Below, one piece after another: positions 1 through 5,939 of a stretch of DNA of 6,966 nt. This DNA is from Planctomicrobium piriforme. Lineage in GTDB: Bacteria > Planctomycetota > Planctomycetia > Pirellulales > PNKZ01. The translations under genes and the position numbers were made by a program. The DNA is taken from the NCBI GenBank assembly GCA_945877965.1, contig CAMCTH010000253.1, positions 1 through 6,966 on the forward strand. Reading direction: 5' to 3'. How positions within the stretch are numbered: the stretch's first letter is position 1; the number at the start of each line of letters is the position of its first letter. Below the pieces are notes generated by a model, which had not been told where the DNA came from, made no database searches, and saw only the letters and a list, made by a program, of their open reading frames with translations.

Positions 1-11
1 ACGACGGGGAC

Positions 12-20
12 TGGTATAAT
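12..20 (+). promoter_or_regulatory. possible extended -10 promoter element
   Basis: TGGTATAAT matches the extended -10 consensus TGnTATAAT exactly and stands out in G+C-rich DNA. No -35 can be judged because the window starts here. A transcript start about 7 bases downstream would fall inside the ribosome binding site at 26-32, which argues against this being the main promoter of the gene at 40. The match may be chance, or the end of an upstream gene: the frame starting at base 2 stops with TAA at 17-19. Confidence 0.2.
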
Positions 21-25
21 TTCCC

Positions 26-32
26 GAAGAGG
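26..32 (+). promoter_or_regulatory. ribosome binding site of the DUF4175-like gene
   Basis: GAAGAGG lies 7 bases before the ATG at 40. It is a good purine-rich Shine-Dalgarno sequence at good spacing. It supports 40 as the start even though the same frame stays open upstream to the window edge. Confidence 0.6.
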
Positions 33-39
33 TTCGACT

Positions 40-3000
40 ATGGCACATCCGCTCGAACTACGCATCGCGGCGCTCCGTCGTCGAGTTCGGGTGTTGCTAT
101 TGTTGCACGGGGCCGGGTGCGCCGCGGCGCTGACGATCGCCGCTTGGGCCGTGTTGGCGCTGGGCGATTATTTCTGGCGCTACGAAGAGACCGGCGTCCG
201 CGTCCTCTCGTCGCTGGCAGCCGTGGCGGCCGTCGGTTGGGCGGCTTACCGCTATCTGCTGCCGCTGGTGCAAGCCAAACTCGGCGACGTATTTCTCGCG
301 CGGCAGATCGAACGCAAATTCCCGGAACTCCGCGAACGTCTCTCCGGTGCGGTCGCGTTCCTGCGAAGCGCCGACGACGATCCCGAAGCCGGTTCTCCAG
401 CGCTCCGGCGGGCCGTCATTCACGAGACGACGCAGGACGTGCTGCCGCTGCCGCTCAAGCAAGTCATCCAACTCAGGCCGATCTTCCTGCCACTCGCCTT
501 CGCGGCGGTCGTCGTCGCAGCCGTCGCGGGCTTATACGTCGCCGATCGTGCTTCGGCTTCGATCGCCTTGCAGCGCCTCGCGATGCCGTGGGGCGGCGCG
601 GCTTGGCCGCAAACGTATCACCTCAAATTTCTCAACCCGCCGACGCGGCTCGCTTCGGGAAGCCGCTTTCGCGCCGAACTCGTCGAGGCCGATGGGGCCG
701 AGATTCCCGGCGATGTGATGTTGCAAATCCGTCGCGGCCCGAACGCCGAGCCCGAAGAACTCCGGATGTCGCCGCAAGGGGGCGTCTATTCGGTCGATCA
801 GGGGGAAGTGACCGCCGACTTTGCGTTCCGCGCCGTCGGCGGCGACGATCGCCTGATGTCGTGGCACGAAGTCCAAGTCGTCGACCCGCCGGTCGTGCGC
901 GAGATCCGCTGGTCGTATCGCTATCCCGATTACGCTCACTGGACGCCGCTCGTCGGCGAGTTGCGGCCGATCGAAGCGTTGTCGAGTGCCGCTGCCGTAC
1001 CGGCTGGCACGACGGTGGAGTTTGCAGCCCGCACGAACAAGCCGCTGCGCGAAGCGCGGCTCGTCATCGGCAACGGCGCGACGACGATCAACGCAACGCT
1101 CGATGCCGATCGCTTGGGCTTCTCGCTCAGCGCCGCAGGCGGCAATGCGTGGCTCGCCGTGCGGACCGAATCGTACCGCTTCGAATTGATCGGCGACGAC
1201 GGATTCGCCGGCGTCGACGACTTGCGTTACGAACTGAAAGTCGAAGCCGACCCGCCGCCGTGGGTCAAACTCGAAAAGCCTCGCGGCCCGCCGGAAGATC
1301 CGCGCGGCGATCTGTTCGTCACGCCGACGGCTGTGATCGACGCTCTCGTCTCGACCGGCGACGCCTTCACGGTTCGGCCCGACATAGGGCTCAAGTCGAC
1401 GGCGATTCGCTACTCGCGATCCGATCGTTCGTCGGACGCCGATCTGACGATTCCGCTGCACGCGGGCCCGCAGGAGTTGCTGCCCCAGGACTATCCCGCA
1501 CCGACGCAATTCCGCGACGAAGAGGTCCGCAAACTCACGTACGCCTGGGAACTGAAACCGCTCGGCCTGCTGCCGGGGACGTTCGTCAATCTCTACGCCG
1601 TTTCGACCGACTACGCCGGCCAAGAACGGCAGTCGGAATCGCGGCGGCTCCGGATCATCGCGCCGGAAGAATTTTTGGAGCGATTCAATCAGCGGCAGCG
1701 CGTCTTGCATACCGAGTTGGAAAAGCTCAAGGCTCGCCAGACCGAAGCGGCCGCGCAGACCGCGACCGGCGCGGAACGCTTAGCCGATAAACCGGCGACG
1801 CCGGAACCGCCGACCGATCCGCTGACCCGTGCGCTGGAGTTGCAACGGCAGGTCGCGACCGGCCTAGGGTTGGATAAATCGACGCGTCGCGCACCGAACG
1901 AAGAGGAGCCCGCCGACGCTCGTGAAGGGGTGCGAGGCAAGGTCGGGCGGATGCTGGAAGACCTGAAGCAGAACAAGATCGACAATCGCGAAGTCGCCTC
2001 GCGGTTGGAATCGATCGGGCAAGAACTCGATCGCCTCGCCGCCTCGGGTGCGGCGGAGCAAGCGACCGATCGGCTCGCCGAATCGCTCCGCGAAGACCCC
2101 GCCGACGATGCCCGGCGCAAAGCGGCGGCCGCCGCGGTCGATGAAGCCAAGACGAAGCAGCGCGAAGTGCAATCGTCGCTCGAAGCGATGCTCGGCAATC
2201 TTGCGCAATGGGAAGACTACGGCAAGTTCCACGAAGAATTGTCGCGGATCGCGCAAGATCAAGAACGCCTGGCGACGGAAACGCGCGAGCACTTGCAACA
2301 GCAGATTGCCAAAGGAAACGACCCGACGAAGAACGCCGAGAAGCGTGCCGAGCTTTCCGACAAGCAAGCGGCGCTCGCACGACGGTTCGAATCGCTCCGG
2401 CAACAGATGGATCGGGCTCAAAGCGGCGAAAACGGCGCGACGGTCAGCCGCGCCGTCGAGGCCGCAGCTCGCGAGAATCCGGCCGGCTCAATGCGTGAAG
2501 CCGGCGAAGCGCTGCGCAACGATCGCGTCGGCCAAGCGCCGGCCAGCCAGCAAGCGGCGCTCGACAAGCTCAAGCAGGTGATGCAGGCCCTCTCCGCTCG
2601 CAACGCCGACGAGTTGGCGGGCTTGGTCAAGAAACTCCGCGAAGGGGAAAAAGAACTCGCCTCGCTCCGTGAAGAACAGGCGGGGCTCAAGAAGAAGCTC
2701 CGCGACGCGGAGAAGATCGCCGACGAAATGGAACGCCGCCGCGAGTTGGAGCGTCTCAGTCGTCAGCAACGCGAATTGCAAAAGAAGACCGAGAAGCTGG
2801 CCGAACAACTGAAGCGATTGAAGGCCGAACGTTCGGCAGCCCGCACGGCAAAGAGCGGCGCACGCATGGGGGCCTCGGGGCAGGGGGCCGAGCAAGGGGA
2901 CGCGGCCGGGGCAGGGGATCAAGCCGAGGCCGCGGAAAAGGATCTGGAGAACGCGCAGCGCGAACTCGCCGAGGAGCGGAAGCAGGCCGAGGCCGATTTG

Positions 3001-3729
3001 GCGAACGAACTCGCCGCGAAATTGGAGGACGATCTCAAGGCGGCCGTCGCTCGCCAAGAGCGGATCATCGCCGAAACGACCCGCTACGACGAAGCGGCGA
3101 AAGCGAAGCCGCTGTCGCGCAGCGAGTTGATCGGCCTACTCGACCTGGCTCGCGAGCAAGAGACGCTGGAAGCCGAAGCCCGCGCCGCCGCCGAACGTTT
3201 CGAATCGGCCCCGGCGTTCAAAGGGGCGGTCGAAAGCGCCGCCGACGAGATGCAACGCGCCGCCAAAAATCTCCGCGAACGAAACACGGGCGAAGCGACG
3301 CAACGCTCCGAACAAAAGGCCCTCCGTCGCTACGGACAGTTGCTCACGGCGATCAAGCCGCGGAAGAAAGAAGCCGGCGGCGGGCAACAACAAGGGGGCG
3401 GCGAGGGTGGGGCCGGCGGCGGAGCAGGAGGGGGCGGCAATCAAGACACGCACGCGCTGACGGAGTTGGTCCTCATCAAGCTCATGCAAGAAGAGGTCTC
3501 CGAGCGAACCAAGGAACTCGACGCCGTCCGCAAGCGCGGCCCACTCACTCCGGTCGAACAAGAAGAGATCGGCCGCCTGAGCGTCGAGCAAGGCAAGCTC
3601 GCCGATCTGCTGCTGGACATCATGGGACAAACGACGCCGGAAAAGCCCGACGACGAATTGCTCCCCGATTTGAAACTCGACGATCCGAAGCCGGATGCGG
3701 GCTCGAAACTGAAATTGAAGTTGGACTAG
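40..3729 (+). CDS. DUF4175-like membrane-anchored giant coiled-coil protein
   Basis: Predicted 1229-residue inner-membrane protein whose bulk lies outside the cytoplasm; its molecular role is unknown. An Arg-rich start (LRRRVR, residues 12-17) precedes membrane segments at about 18-42, 52-76 and 147-168. Positive residues on the inner sides place the N-terminus inside and everything after 168 outside. Residues 190-540 are beta-rich and resemble Ig-like repeats. From about 545 to 1110 the chain is almost all charged helix, with strong heptad-like coiled coil at 862-935 and 960-1010. A Gly/Gln linker (1112-1133) leads to a helical block (1138-1192, with ELVLIKLMQEE and EQGKLADLLLD) and an acidic tail with DDELL. 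The N-terminal layout resembles DUF4175 proteins, which are usually shorter. The start is supported by the ribosome binding site at 26-32 and the family-like N-terminus. The stop lies two bases before the next gene, so translation is probably coupled. Large open frames on the other strand and in +3 are high-G+C shadows. Confidence 0.85.
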   Translation: MAHPLELRIAALRRRVRVLLLLHGAGCAAALTIAAWAVLALGDYFWRYEETGVRVLSSLAAVAAVGWAAYRYLLPLVQAKLGDVFLARQIERKFPELRERLSGAVAFLRSADDDPEAGSPALRRAVIHETTQDVLPLPLKQVIQLRPIFLPLAFAAVVVAAVAGLYVADRASASIALQRLAMPWGGAAWPQTYHLKFLNPPTRLASGSRFRAELVEADGAEIPGDVMLQIRRGPNAEPEELRMSPQGGVYSVDQGEVTADFAFRAVGGDDRLMSWHEVQVVDPPVVREIRWSYRYPDYAHWTPLVGELRPIEALSSAAAVPAGTTVEFAARTNKPLREARLVIGNGATTINATLDADRLGFSLSAAGGNAWLAVRTESYRFELIGDDGFAGVDDLRYELKVEADPPPWVKLEKPRGPPEDPRGDLFVTPTAVIDALVSTGDAFTVRPDIGLKSTAIRYSRSDRSSDADLTIPLHAGPQELLPQDYPAPTQFRDEEVRKLTYAWELKPLGLLPGTFVNLYAVSTDYAGQERQSESRRLRIIAPEEFLERFNQRQRVLHTELEKLKARQTEAAAQTATGAERLADKPATPEPPTDPLTRALELQRQVATGLGLDKSTRRAPNEEEPADAREGVRGKVGRMLEDLKQNKIDNREVASRLESIGQELDRLAASGAAEQATDRLAESLREDPADDARRKAAAAAVDEAKTKQREVQSSLEAMLGNLAQWEDYGKFHEELSRIAQDQERLATETREHLQQQIAKGNDPTKNAEKRAELSDKQAALARRFESLRQQMDRAQSGENGATVSRAVEAAARENPAGSMREAGEALRNDRVGQAPASQQAALDKLKQVMQALSARNADELAGLVKKLREGEKELASLREEQAGLKKKLRDAEKIADEMERRRELERLSRQQRELQKKTEKLAEQLKRLKAERSAARTAKSGARMGASGQGAEQGDAAGAGDQAEAAEKDLENAQRELAEERKQAEADLANELAAKLEDDLKAAVARQERIIAETTRYDEAAKAKPLSRSELIGLLDLAREQETLEAEARAAAERFESAPAFKGAVESAADEMQRAAKNLRERNTGEATQRSEQKALRRYGQLLTAIKPRKKEAGGGQQQGGGEGGAGGGAGGGGNQDTHALTELVLIKLMQEEVSERTKELDAVRKRGPLTPVEQEEIGRLSVEQGKLADLLLDIMGQTTPEKPDDELLPDLKLDDPKPDAGSKLKLKLD

Positions 3730-3731
3730 CT

Positions 3732-4661
3732 ATGAAATACAGCAGACCGCTTACTTACGTGCGCGGCTCGGTTCGGAGCTTTATGTTCGCTGCGCTATTG
3801 CTGACGGCGGCGACTGCGTTGTTGCAGACGTCGTCGCTCGCGGCGGCCGATCCCGTCAAAAAGCCAGCGGCTTCGCTTGACGACGAACTGTTCCAAGGGC
3901 TCGACGACGCGACGACCGCACCGGGCCTGAAACCGAAACCGGCGGCCGCGGCCGAGAAGCCGGCCTCTTCAGCCCCGGCGCCGACGACGCCGCAGCCGCA
4001 ACCCAAGCCCGCAACCTCGCCGGCGAAGACGACCGCGCCCACGGCGACGAAGTCGAACCCGCTCGACGATGAATTGCTCAAAAGCCTCGGCGGCGACGAT
4101 CCGGCCCCCGCCAAAAAGCCGGAGTCGACGCAACCAGCAGGACAGCCTGCCGGCGGCGACGCTCCGGAAGCGCAGCCTTCCAACGATCCGTTCGAACGGC
4201 TGACGCAGCAGATTCGCGATGCCGAGAGCAGGCTCCGCCGCGTCGACTCGGGCGACAAGACGCAGGAACTCCAGCGCCAGATCGTCGACGATCTCGACAA
4301 GCTCATCGCGCAGATCGAAAAAGAACAGCAGCAACAACAGAACCAATCGAAGTCGTCGCAACAGCAAAGCAAAAAGCCGGGACAACCCCAGCCGCAGCAG
4401 CAACCGTCGCAGCCGCAACAGCAACCCGGCTCGGGCGAAAAAGATTCCGAGAACGCGAACGACAGCCAGGAAGGAACGCGCAGCTCGACGGCCCGCAAAC
4501 CCGATCCAGGCCGCATGCGTTCGCTACTCGAAAAAGCCTGGGGCTCGCTCCCCGAGCGTGAACGACAGGACGTAATGCAATCGTCGGTCGACGATTTTCC
4601 GACGAAGTATCAGTTCGTGATCGAAGAGTATTTCAAGACGCTATTGCGCCGCGAAGAGTAA
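3732..4661 (+). CDS. secreted Pro/Gln-rich low-complexity protein with conserved C-terminal block
   Basis: 309-residue exported protein of unknown function. A hydrophobic stretch at residues 18-36 (FAALLLTAATALL) ending in SLAAA is a Sec signal peptide, with cleavage probably near residue 39. Residues 49-59 and 111-123 carry two copies of a DDEL[LF] acidic motif, separated and followed by Pro/Ala/Lys-rich linker. Residues 152-200 form a helical block (RLTQQIRDAESRL, then LQRQIVDDLDKLI). Residues 199-232 are Gln-rich. The last 50 residues form a second conserved-looking block with WGSLPERERQDVM and YQFVIEEYFKTLL. I recall this pair of blocks in planctomycete proteins encoded next to DUF4175-like genes, but did not check it. 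The ATG is two bases after the upstream stop. An alternative start at 3783 (Met18), preceded by GGAG at 3775-3778, would drop a repeat-like segment but leave an n-region without positive charge. A complex with the upstream protein is inferred only from linkage and the shared motif. Confidence 0.8.
   Translation: MKYSRPLTYVRGSVRSFMFAALLLTAATALLQTSSLAAADPVKKPAASLDDELFQGLDDATTAPGLKPKPAAAAEKPASSAPAPTTPQPQPKPATSPAKTTAPTATKSNPLDDELLKSLGGDDPAPAKKPESTQPAGQPAGGDAPEAQPSNDPFERLTQQIRDAESRLRRVDSGDKTQELQRQIVDDLDKLIAQIEKEQQQQQNQSKSSQQQSKKPGQPQPQQQPSQPQQQPGSGEKDSENANDSQEGTRSSTARKPDPGRMRSLLEKAWGSLPERERQDVMQSSVDDFPTKYQFVIEEYFKTLLRREE
3746..3772 (+). repeat. possible dispersed-repeat sequence inside the start of gene 2
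   Basis: The segment encodes RPLTYVRGSV (residues 5-14 of the 309-residue protein). Peptides of the form PLTYVRGS recur, as I remember, at the ends of unrelated predicted proteins and in intergenic DNA of planctomycete genomes, which suggests a dispersed element. Only one copy is in this window, so the repeat nature cannot be shown here. The segment sits between the 3732 ATG and the hydrophobic core of the signal peptide. Confidence 0.4.
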
Positions 4662-4663
4662 TG

Positions 4664-4680
4664 CCTCACCCACCTCTCCG
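4664..4680 (+). repeat. possible degenerate fragment of the REP-like repeat
   Basis: CCTCACCCACCTCTCCG resembles the right repeat arm at 5893-5914, which reads CCTCACCC, TAA, then CCTCTCCCG, but with the TAA and a base or two missing. It fills half of the 34-base gap between genes 2 and 3. It is short and C-rich, so chance similarity is possible. Confidence 0.25.
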
Positions 4681-4684
4681 CCGT

Positions 4685-4689
4685 GAAGG
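4685..4689 (+). promoter_or_regulatory. ribosome binding site of the squalene-cyclase-like gene
   Basis: GAAGG lies 6 bases before the ATG at 4696 and 9 bases before a second in-frame ATG at 4699. Either Met could be used; the difference is one residue. Confidence 0.5.
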
Positions 4690-4695
4690 CTCCTG

Positions 4696-5754
4696 ATGAT
4701 GAACCCGCTCACTCGTCGCCGCCTGCTGCAATCGCTTCCCGCGGCCCTGCTCGCCGGCTCGTCGGTACGGAACCCTGCGTTTGCCGTCGAAGACGACAAT
4801 CCCGAGCGGACCGGCGTCGAGTTCGTCAACACGGCCGCGCAGCAAGGAATCGACAAGGGCCTCGCCTTTCTCGCCACGCGACAACAAGAAGACGGCGCCT
4901 TCGGTCCGGGCGGTTACAACCGCGACGTCGCCGTTTCCGCTCTCGCCGGGATGGCGTTCATCGCGAGCGGCAGCACGCCGGGGCGCGGACCGTACGGCTC
5001 CGAAGTCGATCTTTGCATCAAGTACATCATCGATAACGCGCAGGACAGCGGTTACATCAACGCCCCCGGTTCCGGCAGTCACGGCCCCATGTACGGTCAC
5101 GGCTTTGCGACGCTGTTTCTGGCCGAGTGCTACGGCATGACCGAACGGGCCGACGTTCGCGAAAAACTCTCGCGGGCAGTTCATCTCATCGTCAACACGC
5201 AGAACGCCGAAGGGGGCTGGCGCTATCAACCGGTCCGCCGCGAAGCCGATCTCTCGGTGACGATCTGCCAAGTGATGGCCCTGCGCGCCGCTCGCAATGC
5301 AGGCCTGCATGTGCCGGTCGAGACGATCGACCGCACGATCGAGTACGTCAAGCGAAGCCAAAACGCCGACGGCGGCTTCATGTACATGATCTCCGGCGGC
5401 CAAAGCGCTTTCCCGCGCTCGGCGGCCGGCGTCGTCGCCATGTATACGGCCGGCATCTACGAAGGGCCCGAGGTCGAAAAGGGCTTGGCCTATGTGATGG
5501 ACTATCTGCCGCAAGGGGGCGGGTTCAATCGCGAGAGCCATTACTTCTACGGCCATTACTACGCCATGCAGGCGATGTGGATCAAAGGGGGCGAGTACTG
5601 GCGCAAGTGGTACCCGGCCGTGCGCGATGAACTCCTCGCGCGCCAACGGAGCGACGGCTCATGGGTCGACTCGATCTGCCAAGAGTACGGCACAGCGATG
5701 GCCTGCATCATCCTGCAAATCCCCAATAACTTCTTGCCGATCTTTCAACGATGA
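4696..5754 (+). CDS. Tat-exported prenyltransferase/squalene-oxidase-repeat protein
   Basis: 352-residue protein predicted to fold as an alpha/alpha barrel like squalene cyclases and protein prenyltransferase beta subunits. The N-terminus has a twin-arginine signal: TRRRLLQ at residues 6-12 (consensus S/T-R-R-x-F/L-L-K), a short hydrophobic run, and NPAFA before a likely cleavage after residue 30. Repeat units with the typical Q-x-x-DG-x-[WF] turn are at 63-69 (QQEDGAF), 169-175 (QNAEGGW), 222-228 (QNADGGF) and 317-323 (QRSDGSW). Other family-like segments are MYGHGFATLFLAE (132-144), HYFYGHYYAMQAMW (282-295) and the C-terminus LPIFQR. No DxDD motif, the acid of class II terpene cyclases, is present. 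The chain is about half the length of hopene cyclases, so it holds one barrel rather than two. Squalene cyclisation is therefore unlikely, and ligand binding or an unknown reaction outside the cytoplasm is more plausible. Its stop overlaps an ATG in the frame of the next gene (ATGA at 5751-5754). Confidence 0.85.
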   Translation: MMNPLTRRRLLQSLPAALLAGSSVRNPAFAVEDDNPERTGVEFVNTAAQQGIDKGLAFLATRQQEDGAFGPGGYNRDVAVSALAGMAFIASGSTPGRGPYGSEVDLCIKYIIDNAQDSGYINAPGSGSHGPMYGHGFATLFLAECYGMTERADVREKLSRAVHLIVNTQNAEGGWRYQPVRREADLSVTICQVMALRAARNAGLHVPVETIDRTIEYVKRSQNADGGFMYMISGGQSAFPRSAAGVVAMYTAGIYEGPEVEKGLAYVMDYLPQGGGFNRESHYFYGHYYAMQAMWIKGGEYWRKWYPAVRDELLARQRSDGSWVDSICQEYGTAMACIILQIPNNFLPIFQR

Positions 5755-5807
5755 TGAACAACGCGAATCGCGTAATGCGGAACTCGCAGCGCGACGAACT
5801 TCCGGCT

Positions 5808-5844
5808 CCCTCTCCCCTTGCGGGAGAGGGCCGGGGTGAGGGGT
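5808..5844 (+). repeat. REP-like palindromic repeat, left arm
   Basis: The arm contains a perfect 9-base stem (CCCTCTCCC at 5808-5816 with GGGAGAGGG at 5822-5830) around a 5-base loop CTTGC, then CCGGGGTGAGGGGT. Its reverse complement matches the arm at 5891-5928 except for three adjacent bases (CCG against TTA, 5831-5833). Repeats of this type occur dispersed in many G+C-rich bacterial genomes as extragenic elements. No U-tract follows, so it is not a standard intrinsic terminator. Confidence 0.85.
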
Positions 5845-5890
5845 ATGCGGCGCGAGACGATATGGCGATTGAAATCTCATATGCGAAAAC

Positions 5891-5928
5891 ACCCCTCACC
5901 CTAACCCTCTCCCGCAAGGGGAGAGGGG
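5891..5928 (-). repeat. REP-like palindromic repeat, right arm
   Basis: Inverted copy of the arm at 5808-5844, separated from it by a 46-base spacer with lower G+C (5845-5890). It has its own perfect 9-base stem (5905-5913 with 5919-5927) around loop GCAAG. Two facing palindromes form a REPIN/BIME-like unit that could also fold as one long hairpin of about 37 pairs with three mismatches. The end nearest gene 4 (GAGAGGGG, 5921-5928) lies 11 bases before the proposed GTG start and could act as its ribosome binding site. No RAYT transposase gene, which mobilises such elements elsewhere, is in this window. Confidence 0.85.
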
Positions 5929-5939
5929 ACCAAACCGGC

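Noticed and set aside
532..1710. Minus-strand open frame of 392 codons opposite gene 1.
   Set aside because: Arg-rich composition with no recognisable motif; it is a shadow of the strong codon bias of gene 1.
117..1790. Long open frame in +3 (557 codons, open from base 3) overlapping gene 1, including a protein-like start encoding WYNFPKRFDYG at 12-44.
   Set aside because: The translation is dominated by Arg, as expected for a shifted frame of G+C-rich coding DNA, with no domain. Gene 1 in the same region has coherent membrane segments and a good ribosome binding site. An upstream gene in this frame would have to overlap gene 1 by 1.7 kb.
4326..4427. Gln-codon-rich stretch as a possible tandem repeat.
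   Set aside because: CAA and CAG are mixed irregularly and interrupted by Pro, Ser and Lys codons, so it is amino-acid low complexity rather than a tandem DNA repeat.
3755..4516. Minus-strand open frame of 253 codons rich in Cys, Gly and Ser opposite gene 2.
   Set aside because: The Cys runs are the complement of the CAG/CAA Gln codons; composition is fully explained by gene 2.
5008..5019. D105-x-C107 in gene 3 as a zinc site like that of protein prenyltransferase beta subunits.
   Set aside because: In those enzymes the Asp-x-Cys lies late in the barrel with a downstream His in a specific helix; here it is early and in a different sequence context, so the match is probably chance.
4666..5646. 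Minus-strand open frame of 326 codons opposite gene 3.
   Set aside because: Gene 3 has clear family motifs and a Tat signal in the sense frame; the antisense frame shows none.
5808..5830. Stem-loop after gene 3 as an intrinsic terminator.
   Set aside because: No run of T follows, the stem belongs to a dispersed-type repeat with an inverted partner, and the next gene is on the same strand.
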